Position numbers and translations under genes: made by a program. From Raffaelea ambrosiae (Eukaryota; Ascomycota; Sordariomycetes; Ophiostomatales; Ophiostomataceae), in the NCBI GenBank assembly GCA_002778195.1, contig PCDI01000004.1, positions 506,074 to 570,073 of the forward strand: a stretch of 64,000 nucleotides of DNA, read 5' to 3'. Of this stretch, positions 13,498 to 25,700 are shown piece after piece (positions within the stretch are counted from its first letter, which is position 1; every line of letters begins with the position of its first letter). The notes beneath the pieces were generated by a model. It worked only from the letters and a program-made list of their open reading frames with translations, did not search any database and had not been told where the DNA came from.

Positions 13498-14572
13498 ATG
13501 GCCTTCTCCAAGACTGTCCTGATTGCCCTCCTGGGCTCGGCTGCCGTCGTCAGCGCCGACTTCCCGTCCGGTTTCCCGGACTGCGGCGTAAGTTCAAGCC
13601 AACATCATGGTCACTCGGCTACCGTGTATCAACCGGTACATGCCATTGACTCTCACTAACACATGATAGAAAACCTGCTACAACAACATGATCAACGTCG
13701 AGGCCGCCTCCCTGGGCTGCAGCGCCGCTGACCTGGCTTGCCTGTGCAAGACTGCCGACTTCCTGTACGGTGTCCGCGACTGCTCCAACGCCATCTGCAG
13801 CTCTTCCGACGCTGCCACCGCCCAGTCCTACGCCAGCTCCGAGTGCGCATCTGCCGGCTCTGGCACCACCGGCACCGGCACTGCCACTGGCACCGCTACT
13901 GGCACTGCTACTGGCACCGCCACCGGCACTGCTACTGGCACTGCTACCGGCACTGCTACCGGTACCGCTACTGGCACCGCCACCGGCGGCTCCGGCTCCG
14001 GCTCGTCTGGCGCCGCCTCGGGCACTGCCACTGGCACCGCTACTGGCACCGCTACTGGCGGTGCTGGCTCTGGCTCTTCTGGCTCGGCCACCGCTTCCGG
14101 CTCTGGTGCTTCTGCTACTTCGGGCGGCTCTGGCTCCAGCGCCTCGGCCACCTCGGGCGGCTCCGGCTCGGGTGCCTCGGGCACTGCCACTGCTTCGGGT
14201 GCTGGTGCCTCTGGCTCTGCTGCTGCTTCCGGCTCGGGTGCTGCTGCCTCGGGCTCGGGTGCTGCCACGACTGCTACTACTAAGGCTTCAGGCACTGCTA
14301 CCGGCACTGGCTCCGGCAGCAAGACCACTGAGGCTGCCTCTGGCTCCGCTACTGCCTCTGGCTCTGGTGCTGCTGCCTCGGGCTCTGGCACCGCCTCTGC
14401 CTCTGCCTCTGGCACTGGCTCTGGCTCTGGCTCGGAGGCTTCCGGCTCTGCCAGTGCCTCGGGCTCGGGCGCTGCTGCTTCCAGCTCTTCCAGCGCTGCC
14501 TTCGCTCCCCAGATCACTGCCGCCCCTGTCGGCTTCATCGCCGCTGCCGGTCTGGCCGCCATGCTGCTGTAA
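13498..14572 (+). CDS. Secreted CFEM-domain protein with Gly/Ala/Thr/Ser repeat stalk and GPI-type tail
   Basis: Two exons (13498-13587 and 13670-14572) encode 330 residues. Residues 1-20 are a signal peptide. Residues 21-95 are a CFEM domain with all eight cysteines (C29, C33, C47, C54, C56, C68, C73, C89) and Asp51 in the SAADLACLC segment, the position that coordinates haem iron in Candida Csa2-type proteins. From ~residue 97 to 310 the protein is a low-complexity stalk, first GTAT four-residue repeats, then Ser/Gly/Ala-rich. The C terminus ends in a short hydrophobic segment after Ser/Ala-rich residues, as expected for GPI attachment. Likely a cell-wall or plasma-membrane surface protein. 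Roles known in the family are haem/iron capture, adhesion and effector activity; which applies here cannot be read from sequence. The intron has a CTAAC branch site. Confidence 0.9.
13868..14070 (+). repeat. 12-base coding repeat (GTAT residues) in the CFEM stalk
   Basis: Tandem copies of a 12-base unit of the form GGCACYGCYACT encode Gly-Thr-Ala-Thr, with roughly a dozen copies before the pattern becomes Gly/Ser-rich. Third-position C/T changes show that the copies have drifted. Such tracts usually vary in length between strains. Confidence 0.8.
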
Positions 14573-15433
14573 ACGTCTTGCAGTTAGCGACAACAACAAC
14601 CTCAACCATATTTTAATGACGTCTTGAATTCAAGAAAAAGCATGAATTGTCTTTTTTCTTTTTTATATTTTCATAGTTTTTGGAGCGCGCTGCAACGCGT
14701 TTGATGGAACCCAGGACTACCGAACCATACCCTCGATTGCCCCGACGAGTTAGGATCGACTACGATACAACATCAGAAGCAGGCCCGATGGGGAAGACTT
14801 TGGGAAGTTTGGCAACGTGGCTAGGGCTACAGGTACTCTTGAGGTTTCTCGAGAGTAATGTGTTTCCGATGTCTTTTTTCTATTTCCTATTTTTTTTCTT
14901 TTCTAATACCAGAAATTCGCGAATTCGAGAAGCATGGCCGAGCTTGGCGAGGCTGCGGACAGTAGTAATATATACCACATTGTGCAAGGATGGGACCATC
15001 GACATGGAGACATGTTTACTACATATAATATGGACATAAATCTGATTTTGATAGCGAATTTATTTATCTCCCCTAACCTTTTGTGCGACCGGGAAAGTGA
15101 AATCTATGTATGGTATGCATGAAAATCAGGAGTGAGGGCTGGCTAGTGTGTCGTTGATATCACGTGATGTTAGACGGTTCCAACACTTACTCGTAACTTA
15201 ATGAGCCGAATGCAACATTGAATGCGGCAACCTTTGTTGGTGTCTGAATAAAGCATCACGATACACAGAATGCTGTGTATTTCACAGGAGACTTTACAGA
15301 AGATGCAGTGAAATGATATATATTGTTTTGGTGCCCTCTTCTGCAATGCACATTAAGCCACTTTCTTTTGATGGATTTGTTGGCAGATTATTCCTTAATA
15401 TTTAACCAAATTTGTTGCTTAATCTTAAATTTT
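14573..15433. other. AT-rich intergenic region after the CFEM gene
   Basis: No gene seen. The first ~100 bases are probably the CFEM 3' UTR. Base composition becomes clearly AT-rich from about 15230. This section reads like degenerate sequence continuous with the mitochondrial-like fragment that follows. Confidence 0.5.
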
Positions 15434-15827
15434 CTAACATTTCGATTCTTTAACAGGATCTAAATGATGTTTACTTAACAGATCTCTATGGATTTCTTTT
15501 CCTAATCTATATGAAATAGAATTTTTAGAACATAAAGAATACTCCTCAAAATAAGGAAATATGTTTTCACAATTTTTGATGCCGCCAATTCTATACTCAT
15601 GAACATTATCAGCGGAATGTTTAGATACAATACCCCCATTAAATAAAGTACATGTATGTTCTAATATCACTCTAATTTCTTCTCACTTTTGAGAGATATT
15701 GAAATTAAAACTAAACCCTTTAATGTTTCCTACAGACTCGGAACTTGAGATAGTTACACATTCAAATATATACCACTGAGATAAGCAGTCCAGCAATACA
15801 ACGAGAACCATTGATCGGTTAAACTAA
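15434..15827 (-). pseudogene. Mitochondrial LAGLIDADG homing-endonuclease fragment (NUMT)
   Basis: On the minus strand one frame runs about 130 codons with a single TGA (15683-15685), which is Trp in the fungal mitochondrial code, before a true TAG at 15434. The product includes SFNFNISQK, GGIVSKHSADNVHEYRIGGI and NIFPYFEEYSLCSKNS, matching the order and style of LAGLIDADG intron-encoded endonucleases (…I.PFF.KYPL.SKKS…). The surrounding ~600 bases are AT-rich, unlike the GC-rich nuclear genes. No LAGLIDADG motif pair is intact and there is no nuclear-style start. I infer a decayed insertion of mitochondrial intron DNA. A mitochondrial/nuclear assembly chimera is the alternative. Confidence 0.72.
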
Positions 15828-16013
15828 TAAAGTACCAGCCTTTACAAAAAATACAGCATCTTCCTTTTTAAAAAAAAGTGCAGATCTAGGCAAACAAAAC
15901 AAACTCCCACAAATAGAAATAAAAAGTCCAAGCCCCAAACCCAAAAACCCCAAAATCAAAAATCAAAAATCAAAACTCAGACCAAAGCCAAAGCCAAAAC
16001 AACGAGTCAGATT
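15828..16013. other. AT-rich junction and 3' flank of the MFS gene
   Basis: The stretch 15840-16000 is A/C-rich and includes short repeats of CAAAAATCAAAA and CCAAAGCCAAAG type. It probably holds the MFS 3' UTR and terminator plus the boundary of the mitochondrial-like insert. No gene. Confidence 0.5.
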
Positions 16014-18399
16014 CTAGTGAGTGGCATGAGCGGGAACAGCGGCGCTCGGCATCGCAGCGGCCGTGTCACTGCTGCTGCTGCTCTGGTGGCCCTCGTTGTC
16101 GCTCCGGTTCTCGATCTGCATGGCATGTCCCTCTTCGTCCATGCCGAGCATGCCACCTTGTCCCGCCGCAGCGGCCTGCTTCTCCAGGCTGGACTGCATG
16201 TCTTCTGTGCGCTGCAGCTTCTTGGCCACGTTGAGGTGCAGGTAGGGCTCCATGTTGGGCACGAGAAAGGCGGCGGCCAGCAGAATAGCGGAGAAGGGGA
16301 CGGTGCAGTAGAAGACAATCTTGAAGCTCTGGGCGTAGGCGGTCTGGAGGGCGGCGGCGACGGCGGTCTGGACGGCCGGGGTGATGCCGGGCACGGCGTC
16401 GAGGCCAGCGCCGGCGGTGATGGCTTCGAAGAGCTGGGTGAGGGAGGAGGCGGGCAGGCCGGCGCCGGTGGCGGCGGGGGTGACGTAGTTGGGGATGTTG
16501 GTGGCGAGCTTGTTGTCGAGGACGTTGACGTACATGGCCTGGGCGACAGCGCCGCCGAGGGCGCGAATGGAGCCCATGACGCCGGTGGCGAGGCCGATGT
16601 CCTGGGACTCCTGGACGAGGGTGATGCCGGGGAAGGCGATGTTGTCAATGTAGCTGGATGGAAGAATGTTAGTGGATGAACAAACGAAACGAGCGAAGCG
16701 AAGCGAAAGAGACGTACCCGATGGCAGTGAGGCCGAGAGTGCCGAGGACAATGACCATGGCATGGGTGTTGGGGCCGAGGGCGGCGAGGGGCGTGATAAA
16801 GGCCATGGCGGCGACGGCGGCGAGGACGGCCTGGATCTTGACGCGGGGCACGTAGCCGATGGCGAGGCCGCCGAGGATCTGGCCGAGCAGGACGGCGCCG
16901 CCGACGACGGAGGAGTCCCAGCCGATCATGAGGGAGTCGTGGGGGGTGCCGTTGGGGTAGTACATGGTCTGGACGAGGGTGGGCCAGAGGACGGTGAGGG
17001 AGTAGTAGACCATGGCGCCGATGGCGGCGATGAGGACGATGCCGACGAAGCCGGTGTTGCGGAAGAGGCGGGGGGGCATGAGGGGCTGGACGGTGCAGAA
17101 GAAGGCCTCCCAGACGACAAAGGCGGCGAGGGCGGCGAGACCGACGAGGAGGGTGGACAGGGTGGGGGCGCTGGTCCAGGGGTGGGTGGTGCCGCCCCAG
17201 GAGAGGCCGATAAGGAAGAGGACGCAGCCGGCGACGAAGAGGAAGATGCCGACAAAGTCCATCTCGCGGAAGGCCTGCCACTTGGTCTTGCCGGCGACGT
17301 GCAGCTGGGGGTAGGTGGGCGGGTGGTACAGGAAGTAGAAGAGGGCGAGGGTGATGACGCCGAGGATGATGCCAATCCAGTAGCTCCACCGCCAGCGGGA
17401 CCGGGTGTTTTCGATAAAGGAGCGGGCGATGATGGGCCCGAAGACGGCGAAGGGCAGGCTGCTCAGAAAGACAATGGAGGCGATGGCGCCGCGGTGCTTG
17501 TTGGGGACGAGCTCGCCGAGGGTGATGCCGAAGGAGAGCTGGCCGGCGGCGGCGAGGCCGTTGAGGAGGTTGGCGGCGATGAGCATGTTGACGCTCTGGG
17601 CGGCGGAGCCGATGATGCAGCCGATGAGAGACAGCATGGTGGTGCCCATGACCATCCACTTGCGGCCAAAGATGTCGGAGAGACGGCCGATGAGGAGGAA
17701 GCCGATGCAGCTGCCGAGGGTCCAGACGGTGGCGACCCAGTTGATGTTGGGGGAGTTGCCGAGGTCTGCATTGATGAGGGTGCTTTGGGGAAGGGGGGGG
17801 GGGGGGGTGGGTGTTAATGACGAGACAAAAGGAACGAAGAAAGAAGAGAGCGAGACGAGACAACTTACAGGGTGTTGGCAGGCAAGACCCAGCCGAGATA
17901 GGCGCAGATGCTGGCGAGACAGACAGCCTGGCGATGTTAATGAGAGGGAAGAAAGGAGGGAAGCGAAGAAAGAAAAATGAAAGACGAGCGAGGGAAGCAA
18001 GGAAAGAAAAGAAAGAAAGATGAGCGAGCGAAGCGAGGAAAGAAAAAAAGAAAGACGAGCGAGGCGAGNNNNNNNNNNNNNNNNNNNNNNNNNNNNNNNN
18101 NNNAATGAAAGACGAGCGAGGGAAGCAAGGAAAGAAAAGAAAGAAAGATGAGCGAGCGAAGCGAGGAAAGAAAAAAAGAAAGACGAGCGAGGCGAGCAAA
18201 GAAAGAAACTTACAACGACAGTGCCGATGAACGACGGACTCCAGTAGTAGCCCGGCGGCATGTTCTCGAGGTCGCCGCCCACAGCCTTGGCATCGATGTA
18301 GTCGACGGTGCCGTCGAGATGGGCGACCGTGGCCACATTGTGGCCGTCGACCACGGCGGCCTTGCCCTCGACGGTGACGGAATGGTCGTTCAACGCCAT
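16014..18399 (-). CDS. Major facilitator superfamily exporter, TRI12-like (14-TM type)
   Basis: Predicted proton-driven membrane exporter of the fungal trichothecene/siderophore efflux type. Four exons on the minus strand: 18399-18214, 17927-17869, 17782-16718 and 16653-16014, giving 649 residues. A ~50-residue hydrophilic N terminus is followed by hydrophobic helices from GTVVAVCLASICAYLGWVLP onward. The loop motif GRLSDIFGRK (motif A) and the preceding INADLG...INWVATVWTLGS segment place it in the TRI12-like group. The C-terminal ~55 residues are acidic and Ser-rich and face the cytoplasm. Intron 2 ends in AAAG rather than CAG/TAG, and no other acceptor keeps frame. Intron 1 contains a repeat and the assembly gap. 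No biosynthetic genes adjoin it, so substrate is unknown. Confidence 0.9.
17977..18196. repeat. ~92-base tandem repeat with N gap inside MFS intron 1
   Basis: The 92-base stretch before the gap (17977-18068) is repeated, as far as I can see exactly, straight after it (18104-18196). Each unit is itself built of ~35-base purine-rich sub-repeats (GACGAGCGAG plus GGAAAGAAAAGAAAG). The gap of 35 N (18069-18103) between identical flanks means either an unresolved tandem array or a duplicated contig end. Confidence 0.85.
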
Positions 18400-19790
18400 G
18401 GTTGTGTGCGAGGAAACGAAACCAGACAAGGATTGGAGAACGACGGAAAGGACGAGACAGAGACGGGAACGGAGAACCAGAACCAGAACCAACCAGAACC
18501 AGAATCAGATCAAGAGCAACAAGAAGAAGAAAAAGAAAAACCAGACAAAGAAGAGAAAACGAAAAGAACTGGCCCTAGACGAGGGGGGGTGTGATGTGCA
18601 GAGCCGAAAAAAGAAGGGCAACAAAAAGAAGGACGATCGTCGTCGTCTTTATATGTGGAAGGCGATATCCGTATAAGCCGAGCAAGCACAGGAGAAAAGC
18701 CAAAGAAACCCTGGTTGGACGGGTACACCCCTGACCAATACACGTGGAATCAAAGAAAGACCAGCCAGAGGATAGAGAGAGAACAAAAGGGGACAATACA
18801 ACGCTACTCTACCCGTCAGATACAGACACCCAGGGGGGGGGGGGGGGGGGGGTGTAAGGAGGTGTGAAGAGGCGTGCAATGTGTCTGGGTAGAGAGAACC
18901 CAAAGGGAGAGCCAAAAGAGAGAACCCCAAACAGAAGACAGGGCCAAGAACAATCAATAGACGGGCCAAGAAAAGAACACAGACGTGGTGGCCTCCAGTC
19001 TGTGTTGACAGCCCCCCATGCAGCGACTACTGACGACAGCAAGGGCCAGGCCGAAGGAGCCGGGAAGAAGTAGCTGTCGGCTGAAGTGGCCGTGGTGTTG
19101 TTTTGTCGTCTTGTCGTCTTGTCGTTTTTTTTTTTGTTTTTTTGTTTGGCTGTCATGGCGTCGTGTCTGCTTCCTCTGTTTCAGTCTGTCATGTCGTTTT
19201 CTTTTCTTTATTTTTGGCGACCCTGACCCAGCCTTCAGCCGTCGACTCCGGGTACAGCCTGCCACGTCGATGTCCTCCACCGAAACGTTCTCTGGTAGAG
19301 GAGGAGCAGGGTAGTCTGATTCGAAAGGCCGTGCTGAAAGGCCGTGCAGCCAGCGTGTATCATATTCCGTATATAGAAGAAAAAAATTAAAAAAAAAATA
19401 AAACAGGCGAGAAAATTGTGGAGTTTGTTGTGGGCACGGCACAGAGAGCACGACAACCCACCGCCTAACCAGCCAGTTGCTATGCGCTGCACTGCGGCCT
19501 CTGCATTGCGTGTGAGTGCCTTTGCCAAGGGTACATTGAAGAATACTCATTTGTGCTCAAAATGCGCAGCATTCCCAGAATACATCCATGCATGCGGGCA
19601 TTGTTGTGTGAATGCGCAGAACAGAACAGTTTTGAACTGTCTCTGCAGTGCTGAAGATTCGCCCGGGCTGTGCCAGGACGGAAGGAGTTCCACGTAGCAA
19701 AGCAAGGAGGCGTGAGCAGGAGAACCGACAGTTACTCGAGTCTCGTGTAAAGACAGCCGGGTGTGTGTTCTAGAAGAGAACCGCGGCAAT

Positions 19791-19865
19791 CTCTGTGTGT
19801 GAGTGCGTGTGTGTGCGTGTGTGTGCGTGTGTGTGTGTGTGTGCGTGTGTGTGTGTGCGTGTGTT
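19791..19865. repeat. Imperfect (GT)n microsatellite
   Basis: Mostly GT dinucleotides interrupted by GC and GA steps over ~75 bases. Noncoding. Confidence 0.95.
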
Positions 19866-21410
19866 GTCTGCCGGGACGCCATCCCGTCCGTCTCCCAGGT
19901 CTCTGGGCTTGTCTCCTCTCAACATGCTAGCTGTCCCGCCTGCTGTCGTTCATATTGCCTCTTCTCCAAACACAGACCATCGGCAGCATGCCGTCTCGGT
20001 GATGCTACCTCCAGATGACACTGCGCTGACGAGCATGGCAGATATAGCGGCCTCGTGCAATTGCATACCACCCCCGGACAGATGCAAGAGGAGAAGAACG
20101 ACACACTCAGGGCCCCGTCAAAGAAGCATATTTGTCTTGCGTCTTTGTGTCCATGCCGTTGAGCCCGTATCTGGCCTCATCTCTGCACCATCTCGGCGCC
20201 ATCTCTGCTTCTCGCCTGCTACCTTTGTCTTAGCTGACACAGATTGGCAAGGGGGGGAGAAATGCAACAAGGGGAAACAGAACGCAACATCGATGAGAGA
20301 GCGTGGGATAGTTGGTTACAGGGGGCGGGGAGGAGCAGACTGCGAGGGTGTTGGCAAGTGTCGACGACGACGACGACGACGACGTGTGTGTCTTGGAAGT
20401 CTGCCAATTTGCCCTGTACCTGGTACGCCTGTCATACTCCGCAATCCGCTAAAACAGATGTATTAGCGTCCCCCCCACCTGCCATCCCGGGCAGGCTACG
20501 GAGTCATTAGCCTCCCCCCTTTCCCCCACAAACAGACTTTCGCCTTGGCGTCTACCACTGCAATCCCCGCCAGAGACTGAAAGAGCAAGGGTTGCTACCT
20601 GCCATCTGGAAAACGTCTCCCGGGACGGCAGGCGCAAACGACGACAGGAAGAAAAATGGAGAACGACACAGAGCAGAGACAATGCAGAGACTAGACAAAA
20701 AAAGACATGGAGCGCACAGCCAGAAAAGAAAGCCAGAAAAGAAGGCCAAAAGAAACCCAGAAAAGAAAGCCAGTAACAAACGAGAAGCAAACAACTGCGC
20801 CCAATCGAAGGAATGGCGAAAGGAGCATTTGCCTCGTGGAGGATGCGACGCATGTGAAGATACGAGGAGACCAAAAAAAAAATGCAACTGCAACGGAAAT
20901 TCCAAAATACAACGGGGAACCCAACAATGAGAAACACGCAAAGGACTGCTTGGAAAAGATGAATGGCAATGCATGCAGAAACATAAGATAGCCCACCATT
21001 TGTATTAATATCTCACATCGGGCAGCACACTCAGAAAAGAAGGCACTGCACTGGTCAGGGGGGTGGGGCCATGGACGCGGCAGGAATGACCTGTTTTGCC
21101 GGTGTAGGATTGGCGAGTCTGGGAGAGCTTCTCTTCTTCCTGCAGGCTTCTTTCCCAAGCCTGTCCAAGGGGAAGCGGCTGTGCGGAAGGCAGGGCAGAA
21201 AACACGCCAAAAAAAAAAAAAAAAAAACCCTGCCGCCAATAATGGACCATATGCACAGATCTTCTCGCTTGCCGGAATAGAGCCGAGCCACTGAAGCGTC
21301 TGTTCTTTCCGTCCTTTCCATCTCGTTTAGTCTGTCACCTCCCTTCCATTTCTTTTCTTTCTTTCTTTTTCTGTCTACCCTCCTTTGGATCCTACCGCAT
21401 GGCCAGAAAA

Positions 21411-21446
21411 AGGAAACTAAGGAAACTAAGGAAACTAAGGAAACTA
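21411..21446. repeat. Four tandem copies of GGAAACTAA
   Basis: Perfect 9-base unit repeated about four times in the kinase downstream region. Noncoding. Confidence 0.9.
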
Positions 21447-22710
21447 TGAGTAAGAAGGCAACAGAGAACAGATCCGCTTTGATGGGGATTGCCTGCAGTC
21501 TCGGATCGCTTTCCGAGAACATCTAAAAAAAAAAAAAGGAAGACAACGAATGAAGAACAAACACTGCATGCTGCTGAACCAACTTTTTGCTTCGCCCGGC
21601 ATTGTGCCATCGCGATTTTGCCCAAACCAAAAGCTCACTATCACAAACAACGTCTTGTACATGTCACAGACCGTCTCACGCGTGCGTCCTCTCCTCAATG
21701 TCCGCAATCATTAGGAAAATCCGGCATGTAGATAAAAGAAAAACCCCTTCCCATCCTAGTAATAGTCACAAGAGAACTGCATCACCATCATCCAGACCCT
21801 GCCACTACTCATAGTATCCTTTACTAGGGTCTCCCTCTCATAATCACACTCCATACCCACCACCATGCTCATGCCAACTTCCTGTCTTTTGTCATCCTGA
21901 TCAGTTTCATCCCAGCCCGTTGCCTATAGAGTTCCCCCCTCAGCCCAACTTGGAAGGGAGTGTCGCAGTAAAGAGAGGTAACGTACAATATACAAAAAAG
22001 GAGCAAGCCAGAATGATTAGATCCGTCCAGTCACAAACGGCTGTCCTTTCCACGAAACGAGGCTCATATACCACAGCCGCCGTCTCTCACCCAATAAAAG
22101 AATAGGAAAAAAAAGATGGTAAGGGGAGAAATGAAAAGAAAAGTAATAATAATAGAAAGAAGAATAGTGAAGAAGAAACGCCCAAAATACAAGACAGCCG
22201 CCGCTTGACTGGTCTAGAATGCAAAACATATAAAATGGAAGATCGTAAGCAGTATGAAAAGAAGTCTTGGCTCGCTCCACCCAGAAAAAAAAAAGGACCA
22301 AAATAAACCCCAAGTCTGCTGCATGGCACGCCGGCCAACCCCGTTGAGCGATATACACGTTTCTTCTCTTATTTCATCTCCCATGCCGTCCTTCTTTGTC
22401 TCTTTCTTCAGCTTCATGAACAACATCGGAAATCATGCATGCCCTGGTGTCCAAAAGTAGACCACCACCCAATGCATAGTCTACCTGTAAAAAAAAAATT
22501 ATAATAGAAAAAATCGAGAACGACCCATCAATGGTGTTCATCGCATGGCTGACATTCGAAACGGCAATCTTCATGTAGGTTCGTTCAATTTGATCATGTG
22601 TCGTTGCGTTGATGAACTTGTGAACTTGGTGTTGACGTAGACGTGGGTACAGATGCGCACAACAATGGCCAAGACAACGTCACGCACAAAAGTATGAAAA
22701 GTTCGTCCCG

Positions 22711-25700
22711 CTACTCGCTTTGCGTGGAAACCTTCTTCGCCGTGTCCGTGCTTCCAATGCTAGTGTTGGTATCCCGCCGCCGGGCTTGCTGCATACGTCC
22801 ACGATGTGTTATGGGAGTTGCGTCTCGAGACAAGGTACCTCCCCTCCTTTTGGGCTTTGCCATCACGATACCGCCATCACTTTCACTGTCGTCGTCGTCG
22901 TCCTCAGGAGTCGGTCGCCTTCTCGTCGACGAGAGGGAGCGAGCAGGAGTCGAGGGGCGAGGCTTGGATGTCTTGCTGTCAAACTCAACCGGGATGGCTC
23001 CTCCACTGCCCCAGCCGGGCTGTTCCTTCAGCCCAGCTTCAGCACTGTGGTCCAGTGGGAAGCTGACAGCTTCCTTGTTCAGAGCCGGCGGAGTCGGAGA
23101 CCCGGCAGCCTCCACAAGCGAGCTTCCGACAATCCCAGGATTACCCAAATAATCACCTTCCACGTCCGCCGAGACGGAGCTGGCCCCGCTGAGCAGCGCA
23201 GGCAGTGACGGGTCCGACTGGAACGTCAATATTGGGTTGGCGCCCTCTTTGCACGGCGTTGCGCTAGTGGATACAGAAGACAAGTTGGTCGCATCGCTTG
23301 TGCTTGTCACGGGCGCCAGGCTCAGGCCGTCAGCTGACGCCGAGCTTGAGGATGTTGCAGTAAATGCGCGCGTCTTGTCGCAGGCGTTCTCGTCGTTGTC
23401 CGTCTGGGGCTCGTGATCAATGTAATTGTCCTCCAGAGCAAAGGCCAGATTTTTTGGCGACTTGGGTGACTTGGGCGACTTGGGCGACGGCGATGGCGGG
23501 CACGGAACGTTGGCTGCCTCTGTCGTCTCGGTGGCCCCGAGGACAGACGTAGGGCCCGAGCCAGAACCAGAACGAGATTTGGAGCGCAAGACCGGCTTCG
23601 GCTGGATCTGAATGCTGGTCTCCAGAGCCCAACAACTGTCCTGGGCGCGGTGTGCCGTGGCTGGTCGTCCGTCCATCATCACAGCAGCGCGTTGGCTCTC
23701 ATGAATGTTGGAGTCGGACATCGGCTGCTGCCCGTTGTGGTAAGACAAAACTGCCGAAGACGAGAAAAACTGGGGAGACGGCAGAGGCGAAGAAGGCGCT
23801 GCCGCCGCAGGAACCCGCAACTCATCCTGTCCACCCCACATGTCGCCGTGGCTGCCGCCCGAAACAATTGTGGTGACGTCGCTCCGAGCAGAGTCCCCGC
23901 ATCTTGCCGCATCCACGTCCAGCTGGTCCGGGCGGCGTGGCTGCTGGAAGTGCCCTGGGGCATACGCTGGGATCAGACCCACGACGGGGCTGGCACGCTT
24001 GTCGGCGTTGGAAAAGATCATGCCGCCCCGGTCGACTGACTGGGAGCGCGAGCTGGACTCGGAGGACAGCATGTCTCGAGACATCCGCGACTGGCTTGCA
24101 GCAGATGGAGTCACGCTCCTTTCCAAGGCAGCCGGTGTAGGGGGGACTGTTGCGGCTTCACGTGCGGCTTCCCGCACGGCTGCTGCTCGACTCAGGAAGG
24201 CGTTCGTGATGGAGCGCGAGTGCACATGTCGTGATATGGGTCTGCCGTGCGCGGCAGGGGGCGCTGGGGAGGCGGCAGTCGTGGCTGGCACCGAATCAGC
24301 GCCTCCATCCATAGAAGCGGCGCTGAGCCAAGCCGGAACTCCTGACACCTCGCCTGCAGGCATCAGCTGCTGTATCGGCTCAGAGTTTGGGGTGTTCTCG
24401 CCTGGAGAATCGTACGGGCTCGCAGCCTGGCTGTGAGACAGCGGGTGCTCGGGAGGCAGCTGGGTGATGGTTGCAAAGTAATCCTCGCTGCGCAGGCTTC
24501 CTCGTCGCGCATCGCGGATGTGGGTGCTTGCGTGATGGTGATGGTGATGATGATGATGGTGCTGGCGTAGGCTGTGGTGGTGGCCAATGCCGGCCAAGTT
24601 GTGGTGTCCGCCGGCACCGGTGACGTTGTCGTGGAGGCCGGGCATCTGGGACGGAGCCACTTCGCCGACAGAGGAGGCCGGAGAGCTGGCGGCGCGTTGA
24701 CGGGACGGGGTGGCGGGGACGCTGTCGTCCCGCTCGGAGCGTGCATGTATGACCTTGCCGACGGCGCGCTTCATGGCAGAGCGGGCACGCTGGAGGAAAT
24801 TCAGGGGGACCACAGCAACACCGATTTCGTTCTCGTCGACCTGGATGCGGCGGTCGTCGTTGCGGGCCGGGTCGGTCCTCTCGAGCCAGGAAGGGACGTT
24901 GTCAATGTCTTCGGTGACCCACTTGTGGCGCTTCACGTCGCGGAGGCGGATGCGCTGCTCGGGGTTCTTGACGAGCATCTTCCTCAGGAGGTCCAGCAGC
25001 GGCTCAGCCAGCTGCTCGTATTCGAGATCGGCGTCGCTGCGGTACGAGGGGTGTGGATTGGTGCGCTCGTACAGCGAGGAGCCCGTGGGGTCGGTGAAGA
25101 CGCCGACGGGCTTGAGGCGGCGATCAGGGATGTAGACATCCTCTGTGGCGATTTTGCGAAACATGGAGAACTCGTCCTCGGCCAGGAATGGAATGCGTGC
25201 GTAGATGAGGCAGTAGAGCGTGACGCCCAGCGACCAGACGTCGATCTGCTCGGACACCTTGGGCGGCTCCTTGTCGAGGTCGGTATAGCACAGCTCGGGG
25301 GCGAAGAAGGCCGGTGTGCCGACCGTCTTGGACAGCTCGCGGTCGTCGTCAAAGTCGAGGGCCTCGGCCTCGGACACAGCGTCGTCCTGCTCACCGTCGC
25401 GGATGGGACGGCCAAAGTACGACACGCCAAAATCGGAGATCTTGACGTGGAAGTCGCGGGTCCACAGCAGGTTCGCGGGCTTGATGTCGCGGTGGACGAC
25501 GCCGTGGTAGTGTAGATATTCGAGGCCGAGCACGGTGTCGCGGAAGGCGTTCCGCGCGCGCTCGATGCTGAAGCAGGGCACGTAGGAGAAGTCGTCGGCA
25601 AAGGGGTCGTGCACAACAGCGTTGTAGTCGATGCCCGACATGTTGGACATGATCGAGTTGGCCATGCTCGGGGAGCGGCGGCGGGGGCCCGGCGCGTCGT

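Larger units (their letters stand above)
18400..22710. other. Intergenic region between MFS promoter and kinase 3' end
   Basis: About 4.3 kb with no supportable gene. The left end is the MFS promoter and leader. Seen are a run of 20 G (18833-18852), an imperfect GT tract (19791-19865), a CGA trinucleotide tract (20361-20384), a 9-base tandem repeat GGAAACTAA (21411-21446), and numerous A and T homopolymers. Open frames here are short and of low complexity. Confidence 0.6.

Noticed and set aside
13828..14562. 244-codon antisense Pro-Glu-Pro-Ala repeat protein over the CFEM gene
   Set aside because: Arises from the Gly/Ala/Thr/Ser repeat; the sense strand has signal peptide, eight cysteines and GPI tail.
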